Source of the DNA: Rhipicephalus microplus
Taxonomy: Eukaryota; Arthropoda; Arachnida; Ixodida; Ixodidae
Assembly (NCBI RefSeq): GCF_043290135.1
Contig: NC_134700.1
Coordinates: 240,191,088 to 240,255,087, forward strand
Length of the DNA stretch: 64,000 nt
Reading direction: 5' to 3'
Shown: positions 32,120-43,687 of the stretch, piece by piece
How positions within the stretch are numbered: position 1 is the stretch's first letter
Layout: each line of letters begins with the position of its first letter
Program-made: the position numbers and the translations under genes
Notes under the pieces: generated by a model
Told to the model about the DNA's origin: nothing
The model's input: the letters and a program-made list of their open reading frames with translations, nothing else
Databases searched by the model: none

Positions 32120-32954
32120 GTTACTCGGATCACTTTGTGTCCGTTGTAACCACACTTAAAGTGGACCATATGTCGTCACTGACTTTTGTTACACGCGAAC
32201 GTCGATAGCGCTGAACAGGTTGCGGTAGCACTAGCTCTCGCTACCACCAAGTGCACAGCCATCTTCACAGACTCGGGAGCAACCGCCTGAGCCTTCATGA
32301 CGGGTTCTGTTCCAGAAAGCTGCTCGAATTCTCCCTGCTGATAGTTTTACAGACAAAAAGCACATTATCTGGTACTCGGCACACGTTGTCCGACTCGCAT
32401 GGAGCCATCCTTAATGCCAACGAGTTGGTGCACTCTCAGGTGCGAGGTCTAACATTACACGTCGGGAAAAATTACTCGGAGGCAGAGGACACGGTTGGGT
32501 AATACTGAGATCTGCTCCTAACTTTTCATGAAACTTGCAAGCACTGTCAGTTGGAACGAAGAAGGTTTTCTCTCCCGCATCCAACTTTAAGCAGAGCTCA
32601 CTCTATCACGTAACGTCAACTACAGATTGAAGCAGGTATACGCTTCTCCCGTTAGGTGTTCTAAATAAGTGGCTGGTGTACAGCAAGACTGCCCTCGCTG
32701 TGGTAACCCGCGTTGCACTTTGCAACGCATGCTGTGGCGATTTCTTGCACGGCGCGAGAGCCCCGGATCTCCCTCAGCGAAGGAGGACGGGTGATCACTT
32801 CTCATAAACAAAAAGAAGGAAGACTAGCTACGGGTTTCAATAGAGGTCATTACGTGGCTGAGGAGGTGCATTTCCCCGCGTCCCGTCATGGGTGCGGCCC
32901 GCCGCGATGTCGCCCCCTAAGTGGGGAGTGAGCGTTGTCTCTGCATCAAATAAA
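32120..32954 (+). pseudogene. RNase H and C-terminal zinc region of an I/R1-group LINE
   Basis: One plus-strand reading, broken by several stops and shifts, gives VDHMSSLTFVTRER, AEQVAVALALATTKCTAIF and TDSGATA (the RNase H strand with its acidic residue). It continues through NANELVHSQVRGLT and then the zinc knuckle DCPRCGNPRCTLQRMLWRF followed by ESPGSPSAKED. These landmarks are those of the very abundant RNase-H-bearing tick LINE whose ORF2 ends in a Cys-rich box. The 3' UTR with AATAAAGTATTTTGCC follows. The endonuclease and RT are missing, so this is a strongly 5'-truncated dead copy. Confidence 0.7.
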
Positions 32955-33050
32955 GTATTTTGCCTGCCTGCCTGCCTTCCTGCCTGCCTGCCTGCATACC
33001 TACCTATCTGCGTGCCTGACTGCATGCCTGCCCACCTGCCTGCCTGCGAT
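32955..33050 (+). repeat. (TGCC)n tail of the LINE remnant
   Basis: TGCC units with TACC and TATC variants directly follow AATAAAGTATTT, making a tetranucleotide 3' tail typical of this LINE's ends. Confidence 0.85.
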
Positions 33051-33583
33051 ATATGTGCTTCTGTATACACAGCTAGATAACGTCTGACATTACGTGCATA
33101 ACTCCACTACTCCTTTTTCTTTGTAACATATTACATTTTGAACAACCTTCAAGGTTTCGAACGATATTCTAGATATTCAGATTACTGTCAGTTTTGTATC
33201 AATGGTGATTCAGAAAAATTGGCAGATCTCACGTACAATGAGAATTGATGATATGCGAAATACGAAGCACGTTTCTATAGACGCTCCATTAATTTAGACG
33301 GAAACACAGTTCGCAGTGATTCCACAACATGCTTCTCGCCACCAAAAAAATCCGCGAACAGCTTGCCTGTCAGCCACCACACCACAACTATTGAACGATT
33401 ACCGGAGCATATCCCAAGGCAGGTTTATGTTATAAGGCACCTTTCAGACTGGCTCACCCTTGATATGCCTTGTATTTTTTCCTACTACATTGAGAACTTG
33501 AACGCAGATATGTCAGTTGTGTTCGAACGTTTTTTTCGCATGAGCGAAAATGAAATTGCTTGATGTGCTGTATGGGCACATCA
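33051..33583. other. Unassigned DNA before the LINE array
   Basis: No gene or repeat was recognised. This is the 5' flank of the LINE insertion that begins at 33584. Confidence 0.4.
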
Positions 33584-33804
33584 AGTGGGCACGTCGGCTG
33601 GCATCCAGCGAGCACCATGTTAAATCCACTCCTGTTTTTCATGCAGCTTGCTCTGATCGCCTCGACTACCGAAGCCAGCACAGCGAACATGGTATCCACG
33701 CCTGTTCCACGAGCAATCCATGGAGACTGCGCAGAGGAATTCCTAAGCCTGGGCGCCGCCTGGGGACACCCGTGCGCAACCTCGTCGATAACAACGAGCC
33801 AAGA

Positions 33805-33838
33805 TATAAACGCCCCATTTCCATTGGATTTCTTCAGT
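33805..33838 (+). promoter_or_regulatory. TATA box and TCAGT initiator, first array unit
   Basis: TATAAA at 33805-33810, ATTGG (an inverted CCAAT motif) at 33823-33827 and TCAGT at 33834-33838 with A at 33836. The first T of the TATA box lies 31 bases before that A, the standard RNA polymerase II spacing, and TCAGT is the arthropod initiator consensus. The same set recurs at the end of every unit. No good downstream promoter element is seen at +28 to +32 (AGCAC). Confidence 0.55.
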
Positions 33839-36071
33839 GGGCACGTCGGCTGGCATCCAGCGAGCACAATGTTAAATCCACTCGTGTTTTTCATGCAGCT
33901 TGCTCTGATCGCCTCGACTACCGAAGCCAGCTCAGCGAACATGGTATCTACGCCTGTTCCACGAGCAATCCATGGAGACTGCGCAGAGGAATTCCTAAGT
34001 CTGGGCGCCGCCTGGGGACACCCGTGCGCAACCTCGTCGATAACAACGAGCCAAGATATAAATGCCCCATTTCCATTGGATGTCTTCAGTGGGCACGTCG
34101 GCTGGCATCCAGCGAGCACCATGTTAAATCCACTCGTGTTTTTCATGCAGCTTGCTCTGATCGCCTCGACTACCGAAGCCAGCTCAGCGAACACGGTATC
34201 CACGCCTGTTCCACGAGCAATCCATGGAGACTGCACAGAGGAATTCCTAAGCCTGGGCGCCGCCTGGGGACACCCGTGCGCAACCTCGTCGATAACAACG
34301 AGCCAAGATATAAACGCCCCATCTCCATTGGATTTCTTCAGTGGGCACGTCGGCTGGCATCCAGCGAGCACCATGTTAAATCCACTCCTGTTTTTCATGC
34401 AGCTTGCTCTGATCGCCTCGACTACAGAAGCCAGCTCGGCGAACACGGTATCCACGCCTGTTCCACGAGCAATCCATGGAGACTGCGCAGAGGAATTCCT
34501 AAGCCTGGGCGCCGCCTGGGGACACCCGTGCACAACCTCGTCGATAACAACGAGCCAAGATATAAATGCCCCATTTCCATTGGATGTCTTCAGTGGGCAC
34601 GTCGGCTGGCATCCAGCGAGCACCATGTTAAATCTACTCCTGTTTTTCACGCAGCTTGCTCTGATCGCCTCGACTACCGAAGCCAGCTCAGCGAACACGG
34701 TATCCACGCCTGTTCCACGAGCAATCCATGGAGACTGCGCAGAGGAATTCCTAAGCCTGGGCGCCGCCTGGGGACACCCGTGCCCAACCTCGTCGATAAC
34801 AACGAGCCAAGATATAAACGCCCCATTTCCATTGGATTTCTTCAGTGGGCACGTCGGCTGGCATCCAGCGAGCACCATGTTAAATCCACTCGTGTTTTTC
34901 ATGCAGCTTGCTCTGATCGCCTCGACTACCGAAGCCAGCACAGCGAACATGGTATCCACGCCTGTTCTACGAGCAATCCATGAAGACTGCGCAGAGGAAT
35001 TCCTAAGCCTGGCGCCGCCTGGGGACACCCGTGCGCAACCTCGTCGATAACAACGAGCCAAGATATAAACGCCCCATTTCCATTGGATTTCTTCAGTGGG
35101 CACGTCGGCTGGCATCCAGCGAGCACCATGTTAAATCCACTCCTGTTTTTCATGCAGCTTGCTCTGATCGCCTCGACTACCGAAGCCAGCTCGGCGAACA
35201 CGGTATCCACGCCTGTTCCACGAGCAATCCATGGAGACTGCGCAGAGGAATTCCTAATCCTGGGCGCCGCCTGGGGACACCCGTGCGCAACCTCGTCGAT
35301 AACAACGAGCCAAGATATAAACGCCCCATTTCCATTGGATTTCTTCAGTGGGCACGTCGGTTGGCATCCAGCGAGCACCATGTTAAATCCACTCGTGTTT
35401 TTCATGCAGCTTGCTCTGATCGCCTCGACTACCGAAGCCAGCACAGCGAACATGGTATCCACGCCTGTTCTACGAGCAATCCATGGAGACTGCGCAGAGG
35501 AATTCCTAAGCCTGGGCGCCGCCCGGGGACACCCGTGCGCAACCTCGTCGATAACAACGAGCCAAGATATAAACGCCCCATTTCCATTGGATTTCTTCAG
35601 TGGGCACGTCGGCTGGCATCCAGCGAGCACCATGTTAAATCCACTCGTGTTTTTCATGCAGCTTGCTCTGATCGCCTCGACTACCGAAGCCAGCACAGCG
35701 AACATGGTATCCACGCCTGTTCTACGAGCAATCCATGGAGACTGCGCAGAGGAATTCCTAAGCCTGGGCGCCGCCTGAGGACACCCGTGCGCAACCTCGT
35801 CGATAACAACGAGCCAAGATATAAACGCCCCATTTCCATTGGATTTCTTCAGTGGGCACGTCGGCTGGCATCCAGCGAGCACCATGTTAAATCCACTCCT
35901 GTTTTTCATGCAGCTTGCTCTGATCGCCTCGACTACCGAAGCCAGCACAGCGAACATGGTATCCACGCCTGTTCTACGAGCAATCCATGGAGACTGCGCA
36001 GAGGAATTCCTAAGCCTGGGCGCCGACTGGGGACACCCGTGTGCAACCTCGTCGATAACAACGAGCCAAGA

Positions 36072-36104
36072 TATAAACACCCATTTCCATCGGATTTCTT
36101 CAGT
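36072..36104 (+). promoter_or_regulatory. TATA box and initiator, last complete array unit
   Basis: TATAAA at 36072-36077 and TCAGT at 36100-36104, predicted start at A36102. A one-base deletion makes the spacing 30. A transcript from here would begin with the 62-bp partial unit and reach ORF1 within about 35-140 bases, the shortest leader available. Confidence 0.55.
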
Positions 36105-36134
36105 GGGCACGTTGGCTGGCATCCAGCGAGCACC

Positions 36135-37001
36135 ATGTTAAATCCACTCCTGTTTTTCATGCAGGTTAGTAACAATGCTTCCACAATTAAATCCAATTAC
36201 CTTTGCCTTGTCCAGCTGACGTGCCCACGTAGACTTACTGAAATGTACTTTACTGCCTGTGACTTCGTGTTTTCGCTACTCATGCTATGTGCTGACGTCG
36301 AGCCTAATCCAGGGCTTACCACTCAGCAGGTTCTAGCTGAACTGCTTGAGGGCCAGAAAAATATTCAACAAAGGCTGGGGGATATTGAGGTCAACTACAG
36401 AAAGTTGATGAAGCTACATCTGCGATAAATGAAATCAAGAATTTGACGCATGACATAAATTTACGAGTTACAGTTTTAGAAAGAAAGCTTCTTGACCAAG
36501 AAGATTACAGCAGGCGTAACAACCTAATTATTTTTGGTATAGCTGAAATACCAAAAGAAACGTTTGAAGAACTGTCGCATCTTGTGTTGAAGGAAGTGTT
36601 CACTAATAAAATAGGTATAAAGGTTACTTCGGCAGAAAAAATTCACATATTTGGTCGGAATCTACCTAACAAGCATCGACCGGTTATTATCAAACTGTTT
36701 GATCACCGTGAGAAATGAAACATACTGAAACATTGCTTTAGACTAAAGGGCAGTAGCTACTCTGTATCTGAAGACTACTCCCCTACTACAAGGCAGGCGC
36801 GCAAGAAACTATGGCAAAGCACTGCGGAGCTTCGGAGGGCGGGTCAGAAGGTCAAGTTAATCTCGAACAAAATAAAGATTGGTGAAGAACTATTCACTTG
36901 GGTTGATGCGCATGACGAGAGAATCCCGGTGCACGATAGCAGACAAAAAGAAGGCAAAGAAAGCAATGAATTGACACCAGACACAATTAATCAGATAACC
37001 T
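36135..37001 (+). pseudogene. LINE ORF1 with N-terminal 2A-like motif
   Basis: A frame opening at ATG 36135, inside the partial array unit, or at ATG 36243, gives MYFTACDFVFSLLMLCADVE and then PNPG. A hydrophobic leader is thus followed by DVEPNPG at 36294-36314, matching the DxExNPG core of 2A ribosome-skipping peptides; the residue after it is Leu where Pro is canonical. Next is a coiled coil (ELLEGQKNIQQRLGDIE). A frameshift near 36400 moves the reading to NLTHDINLRVTVLERKLLDQ and EDYSRRNNLIIFGI, resembling the RRM-like ORF1 core of CR1/L1-type LINEs, with RQARKKLWQSTAELRRAG further on. A TGA at 36716 and the stop near 37001 follow. ORF1 products bind element RNA and act as chaperones. Confidence 0.7.
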
Positions 37002-37002
37002 A

Positions 37003-39719
37003 ACGCTTCTGTGTTTTAACGCCCGCAGCCTTGTAAATAAGTTGATTAACTTCAGTTGCTCAGTACAGTGTCATAGTCCGTCAATTATATGCGTCACTGA
37101 AATCTGGCTTAATCAATCCATCTCTAAAAACGAATTTCTGCCCTCTGGTTACTCGGTTATTCGAAACGGCAGGTCGAGTGGTCGAGGTGGTGGCGTTGCG
37201 CTCTCTATCAAAAACGACATTGAATATAAAACACTGCCTGATCTCCTCGAAACAGTCTGTCTGGTGTAAGATCAGAGTATGCGGCGTGTTTGTAGTAATT
37301 GGAACTGTTTACCGGCCACCAAGTGAAGATGACCATTGCATACTGGCAATCACGGACTAGGTCGTTAAACAGAGACTTCTTGGCAGCAAACTGATTCTAT
37401 GCGGGGACTTCAGTGTACCCCACATTAACTGGGAGTCCTTCACCACGACCGGCCGTGACAAAGTTCTCTGTAATACAATGATTGACTTCGCTGTATCCCA
37501 TGATTTTATTCAAGTTGTTCAAAGTCCCACCAGAGGTGGTTCAATCCTGGACCTTGTTTTCGTTACAGCTGACCTATTGAATGATGATTTAGAGTGCGAG
37601 GTTGTAGGAGGTATCTCGGATCACAATGCAGTCTTTGTCCAATTTTCTATTCACTACGAACTTAAGAAACCAGAATACAAAGTTCTTACTGATTTTTCAC
37701 GTGCCAACAATGGAGGCGTACTTTCCCTGCTAGCAGATTCTTATGCAAATTTTCTTCTTTCCAGCAACAGTTGTGGTGTTAATGAGTGACTTTGGCACGA
37801 TTGTGTCCGACTGCATATCTAAATTCGTGCCAAACAAATGCGTGAGGCGCAATCCTAGACGCCCATGGTATAACCGAGAAATAATACAGTTTATTCGCCG
37901 CATAAAGCGACTACGTCACCGATGCCACTCCAATCCAAACTACCAATTCACTTTGTGTACGTTAAAGGCAACACTCAAAAATAAAATGCATGAAGCTAGA
38001 GATTTGTAATACAATAACACGCTGTCAACGTTCATCAGGGATAATCCGACCAAATTTTGGAAGACAATTATTCCACCCTCCAGGAGAACCTGCTCTTTCA
38101 TTATTGAAAACAAAATATGTTCAGATGCTCAGACGATCTCGGAGGCCTTCAATAGTTATTTTAAGTCTGTTTTTACCGCTGATAACGGCAATGGTCCTTC
38201 TTTTGTTGCACCCTCTGTATCGGTAGCTATTTCGGATATTGAGTTAAGTTGCTATGAAGTTCGTAATCTCTTACTCAACATAGATATTACTAAACGCGCT
38301 GGCCCGGACGGTATCCCTAACGCTTTTCTGAAAAGGTATTCTGAATGGTGGGCATGATACCTCATAATTATATTCCAGAAATCGCTTGACTCCGGACGGG
38401 TCCCACGAATTTGGAAGATCGCTAATGTTGTTCCTATTTTCAAATCGGGTAAGAAGGAAATGATTTCTAACTACAGACCAATTTCATTATTATCCACGTG
38501 CTGCAAGCTGCTCGAGCACATCATTCACAAGCATATTATTCAATACCTAACTGACAACAATATCCTTTCAGAGCATCAGCATGGTTTCCGCAGTGATTTT
38601 TCGACTGTCACACAATTGATCGAATTTACACATGACATCGCCTCATCACTTAATAACCACGAACAAGTTGATGCCATTTTTATTGATTACTGCAAAGCTT
38701 TTGACAAGGTATGTGATAAAAAACTTCTGCTCAAACTTGGTAACCTTCTTACAGGCCCAAATGCTGACACATTACTTGATTGGATTACAGATTATTTGTA
38801 CCTGAGGAGTCAGTTTGTTCGCTACAAGCATGAACAGTCATCACAAGCTCATATTTCTTCAGGTGTTCCACAAGGCTCTGTCTTGGGACCCCTTTTATTC
38901 ATAATTTACATTAACCATGTCACTCAGGTTGTCATTAACACTCCAGATAAGCTTCGCCTATACGCCGATGACTGTGTATTGTATTCGAATGTACGTAGCG
39001 TCACTGGCCAAGTTTTGTTGAATGATGTGTTTTCTTCCTTTTGCGAATGGAGTAGAACTTGGCAAATGGAGCTTAATTTTCAGAAGACTGTGACAATAAC
39101 TTTTACAAATAAAACGGAGCCATTGCAATTTAGATATGGCGACTCCATTCACACACTGGAAAAAGTTCAGAAATTTAAGTATCTTGGTGTTCTATTCTCT
39201 CAAAACTTGAAGTGGCACAAACACATCGACCTTATTTCTGCAAAATCGCTTAAGAAATTAAGTTACTTAAAAAGAACGCTAAAGGGCGCCACAAAAGCAT
39301 GCAAGCTTATAGCCTTCAAGTTACTGGTCAGGCCTCTTTTTGAATATGCGTCTGTTGTGTGGTCACCACATCTTGCAATTGACATAAATACACTTGATGC
39401 CATCCAGCGAAAAGCGATTAGATTCATTTTTAACCGTTATGACCATGATTTCTCCCCTTCTGAGCACTACCATGCTTTATCGCTAAACTGTTTAGAACAC
39501 AGGCGTGTGTGTGATCGGCTTATCATGCTACATAACATCGTGCACAATTCCGTCCGCATAACCACACCCATTTTGTTCACCAATCATCCTACCCAGGTGA
39601 CTTGCCGATACGATCCGTTGAATATTGTGCCATTCAAATGTTTTATTGATTGTTATAAATACTCTTTTTTTCCGTGCACAGTTGAAACTTGGAATAATCT
39701 GGACACTACTTTGAAATGA
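37003..39719 (+). pseudogene. LINE ORF2: AP endonuclease and reverse transcriptase
   Basis: Endonuclease landmarks: LLCFNARSLVNKL, ICVTEIWLN (catalytic Glu), GTVYRPPSEDD, LILCGDFSVPHINW (catalytic Asp) and VGGISDHNAVFVQF (SDH). A linker with RRNPRRPWYNREI leads to RT: KRAGPDGIPNAFL, SNYRPISLLSTCCKLLEHII, QHGFRSDFSTVTQLIEF, DAIFIDYCKAFDKV, SSGVPQGSVLGPLLFIIYIN, KLRLYADDCVLY (YADD intact), FKYLGVLFSQNLKWHKHI and VRPLFEYASVVW. Disruptions lie near 37267 (frameshift), 37358 (TAG), 37787 (frameshift), about 38008 (stop and shift) and 38355 (stop in the palm region). From 38460 to the stop at 39717 the frame is intact. The product nicks target DNA and reverse-transcribes LINE RNA from the nick. Confidence 0.9.
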
Positions 39720-39937
39720 CTACCGCATGCGCTGTTTGCTGAACAAGTGTCCAATTATGTAAATTGATGTTATTAATTTTGCTGTTGTTCCTTTTGTTTG
39801 ATCTTTCATTGTTTGTTGAACAGGTGTATAATTATGCAATTTTATGTTTTTTTATTTGTGCTGTTCTTGCTCGTTTATTTTAACCACTCCTGCAATGTCT
39901 CAAACATGAGACAGCAGTATCTGTAAATAAATATCAA
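39720..39937 (+). other. LINE 3' UTR
   Basis: AT-rich sequence with ATGTCTCAAACATGAGACA, a potential stem, followed by GCAGTATCTGTAAATAAATA. A short stem and AATAAA-like end close to the terminus are typical for CR1-group elements. The exact 3' edge is estimated. Confidence 0.6.
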
Positions 39938-41536
39938 ACTTGTTCCGCAGTTGAGAAGAAACTATGCGTATCAAATGCAAGCTAATAATCTCCCTATAGG
40001 CTACTTAACTCTTAGTAGGAAATATGCTGTAAAACAGCCCTTAACGTTGTCAGTATATTAATCGTTACTGCGTTTTCGTCAATAAATTAAATCCTTTAAT
40101 TGATTAGTGGGTGACATGTCTTTTCTCAGTTTTTTCACATTTTATGAAGCCCATATCTACTTTATTCCCGTTATATCTCAGTAGCGCGATCCCTGTGTAA
40201 GTTTTTTTCCCAATTATTGTATAACTGTCATATTTTGCGGTCGTTCTATTAATGTATTATACAAAGTATATTGTGTGCCTTACCGCATGTAGCCATGCTG
40301 TACTAGAGGAGCTGAGGTTTCCCTCAAGCCGCGTTTGTGCGGGTTTCCTCCTAATCCACCTCCATTTACCACGGTGTTGTACATGTTGTGCTAATAAAAA
40401 TCAATGAAGAAAAAAATGAAACAAAATATGAAAGAACGTTTTGTTCTTTTTTTATTATCGAATTGAGCGAACGAAAGTAGCAGCACGAGGATGTTTACCA
40501 CAGTATAAGTCGTAGAGTAAAAGGGGAAAAATTGACTAGAAAGCGTAAAAATTCCTGTAGAGCATAATCGGTAAAGCACATATTTTGTGCACGTGGGGCA
40601 AGATAAACCTACTACCTATGAATAATAAACTGGAAGGCGTTTTAATTCATCAGAGAATCATCAATCCTCGAATAATAATGGAGCATATTGTGAAACAATT
40701 TGACAATATCCTGCCTCATCTACAATTGTACAGTTCTACATCTACAGTTTGTACAAATCAAGTGCACAGGTGCTGCCGTTTTACAATATGTATTGGTGTC
40801 ACCAAACGTGTCGTCATTAGTACGTGAACAAGTTTTTGCACAAGAACGAGTTATGAGGACCGTTATTACGAGTTATTCATAACAGCGCACTGGTAGCTCA
40901 TGCGTGTCGGCTATTTATACAGTATAAATATTTGAATAAATTTATTGTGATCTGACAAGGTTCCTCTGAAGTTATTCACTGTTTCGTACTATGCAGTTAT
41001 AGAGTATTGTTCAGTCATACAATAAGAAATGAATCAACAGGCCATGCAAAAGCACAGATAAAAGCAAGTAGGAAAGGGTGCAAGTACCCTATTCCAAGTG
41101 CACTTTCACTTTCAAACAGTTACTTCATCCCATCCAGCTGCAAATTGCAATCAATATCAATAGGGCAAGCACTTAACTCCGCGGTTGCTCTTGAGAGTCG
41201 TATCCTGTCTTATCCTTCTCTTTCTGTGATACCATGTCTCTCGACCTTGTGTTTACCACACTGCCTTTGTTTCAATTTTTTATTAAAATAATAATTAGGA
41301 GAGGTTTATCTTTCTATCATTCCACAGGCTACTCCTTATCATTTGGCAGAGAAAATAAGTATAGTGATTTTTTTTACGCCTCGTCTTCTCATTCTTTGCG
41401 AACAGCCTTCACAAGAAAATAAAAGTTCTATTACCAGCATCTCCACACGAATGATTGCGGGCACGTGTGCGATAGTTTTTGCAATCTCGTTCAGTCTTGT
41501 GCACGTAGACATATGAGTGTAAGACAAAGGGAAAAA
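39938..41536. other. Unassigned DNA
   Basis: Around 40310-40400 CCCTCAAGCCGCGTTTGTGC and a terminal AATAAAAATCAATG suggest an old LINE 3' UTR, but this is not certain. The rest shows nothing. Confidence 0.3.
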
Positions 41537-41996
<460 letters not shown>

Positions 41997-42129
41997 CCAC
42001 CTTCATGGAGCGTGGTCTCTTTTGAGCACGTGCTTATCAGGCTCGTAATTCTGGAGAGGATGCAGGGCACTTCGCACGCTGCCGCGGCCGCGTCTAAGGA
42101 GCCCGCTGCTGGCAGACGACCCAGAAAGA

Positions 42130-42425
42130 ATTCAGACAGTTGTTCACGCTTGTTTGCTGTATACATATGCATTCGTTTCGTGTGTCTTTCTTTCAACTTG
42201 AAAAACGCGCTTGAGTGTCGAGCAGTGACAGCTCTTGGTTCACGCTTGTCCTTTGTATGCTAATTTCGTGCGTGCTTTCTGCTTGAGGTGTACGCTGCGA
42301 GTTGCGAGCTGCTTTCCGTTCTTGAAGTGGCTTTGCATTATGTTGCTGTTGCAGAAGCAATACACAATAAACGCCCAACTACTTATCTAAAGGCATGTTT
42401 CACCTTTGTATTATGCTGATTCCTG
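42130..42425 (+). repeat. Low-copy repeat shared with 48.28-48.86 kb, copy 1
   Basis: Ordered matches to the later copy include GTATACATATGCATTCGTTTC, GAGTGTCGAGCAGTGACAG, CGTGCGTGCTTTCTGCTTG and CAATACACAATAAACGC. It contains AATAAA but no reading frame of note. It could be a dispersed repeat or a duplicated gene 3' end. Confidence 0.6.
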
Positions 42426-42546
42426 TACAGTGGAGTCAGCCACATCTTTCTCTTGTGTGACCTCGACGACTTTGCTGGAAGCTGAGCAAAGAAGGATAGC
42501 GTGGGGTAAAAAGGGTAATTGTTTCACGCACGCATCATGGTCTTCA

Positions 42547-42596
42547 GTATTTTTAAATGCGAAGCATTTCTTGGTGAACTTCGGCAATTTTGAGCG

Positions 42597-42662
<66 letters not shown>

Positions 42663-43085
42663 GCTACTTACGTTTGGATGCTCTCATGGTCACCCCCTTA
42701 ACTTGGAACGAACCAAAATTAGCATGGGAGGGTAAGATGGTTTGGCGAATATGACGCGCTGATCAAGACCTCAATAAAGTCGCAATCCCGTCACGTAGGT
42801 CATCGAACACGTCCCGCCAGACAGTGGCACATACCCCGGGGCGGGTACGGGTCGCTGATCTGCGGGTATGTGCTACAGGTGATGTACACTTATTATCTAC
42901 AAGGAACGACGAGAACACACATAGACAATTTTAACGTGCGAGCGTTAAGAAATAACCAAAATCGGTAGCGTCAACCATACGAATGCAAAGAATCATTGTC
43001 AGGGTCTCAGCTGGAATCAAACGCAAGCATTCTACGTGGCAATGAAGCATTTTAACACAGAGCTACACCAGGTCTCGAAACTAGT
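42547..43085 (-). repeat. Second SINE-like family, copy 2, with internal TATC tract
   Basis: In minus orientation the tRNA-like head is near 43080 (GTGTAGCTCTGTGTTAAAATG, then GCGTTTGATTCC as B box). The body blocks are those of 14.5 kb (TGTGTGTTCTCGTCGTTCC, GGTATGTGCCACTGTCTGG). It ends with (GATA)n at 42598-42662 and a short palindrome-bearing terminus AAATGCTTCGCATTT. The (TATC)n tract is between body and terminus, so it belongs to the family. Confidence 0.7.
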
Positions 43086-43687
43086 TTTCAAATATACGTT
43101 AATCTTCGTGAAGCGTCCATAGTGGTTGCAGTGCTGCCTACCCAAATTTATAAACATTGCACATGTGCTCCTTTCATACGTCTGTCACGTCTGGTTAACG
43201 TCAATTGTGTTTAGTTGCCATGCGCGGATGTTGATTTACGTAGCCGTGTCCAGGGCCAGAATCTTTGCGAGCATCAGTGCTTTATATCAGCTTCTGGTGT
43301 TGCTAATAAATATGTTTCAGTTGGCATCGTTGCGCAAGTACAAATAACTAGTTATATAAACACCTGCAAATCTTCAACATATGTATGTGCGTGCAACGTT
43401 TGTACATATATTTAGCGTCATTTCATGACGTGTCACAGTATAAAAAAAATGGCAACACGGTCACCTTCCCTCGACATGCTTCGCATAACGTCGATTCCCA
43501 GATACGTGGGATCTGCCGAATTGTTTTGCTTTTCAAACGCGCTGCCAGTGTGATCGCTGGCACCAAAGAGACGTGTACAAATAAGAGAAAAGAAAGGGAG
43601 GGGGTGACATCAACTGAAATATCTGGTTTGTTAGCCTACACGAAAGTGGTGAGAAAACGTAGAAAGAAAAGTGAATAAAAAAAGTCC
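43086..43687. other. Unassigned DNA
   Basis: Nothing was recognised. Confidence 0.4.

Larger units (their letters stand above)
33584..36164 (+). repeat. Tandem array: ten 252-bp units plus a 62-bp partial
   Basis: Counted from the G after the initiator A, units start at 33585, 33837, 34089, 34341, 34593, 34845, 35096, 35348, 35600, 35852 and 36103 (partial). All are 252 bp except the sixth and tenth (251, one-base deletions). Units differ by only a few substitutions. Recurrent variants include CTCCTG/CTCGTG, CACAGC/CTCAGC/CTCGGC, ACATGG/ACACGG, GTTCCA/GTTCTA and GGATTTC/GGATGTC. Because 252 is divisible by 3, several frames on both strands stay open for hundreds of codons; these are by-products of the period and I do not count them as genes. 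Confidence 0.95.
33584..39937 (+). mobile_element. CR1/Jockey-type LINE with tandem 5' unit array
   Basis: From 5' to 3' there are a tandem 252-bp array (33584-36164), a short leader with a 2A-like motif, ORF1, an AP endonuclease, a YADD reverse transcriptase and a 3' UTR ending in an AATAAA-containing tail. The order and motifs fit the CR1/Jockey/L2 group of target-primed retrotransposons. The array joins the coding region without a break, and the last partial unit runs straight into the unique leader. The array therefore belongs to the element rather than to an older satellite. Coding parts contain several stops and frameshifts, so this copy is inactive. No convincing target duplication was seen, which is usual for CR1. 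Confidence 0.8.

Noticed and set aside
33454..36122. 553- and 398-codon minus-strand frames as genes
   Set aside because: They are antisense to a 252-bp tandem array whose period is divisible by three. The promoter motifs and LINE coding sequence point to the plus strand.
33584..36164. Satellite DNA unrelated to the LINE, or a CRISPR array
   Set aside because: Units are contiguous without spacers, end exactly at ORF1 and begin at the predicted start site; the context is eukaryotic.
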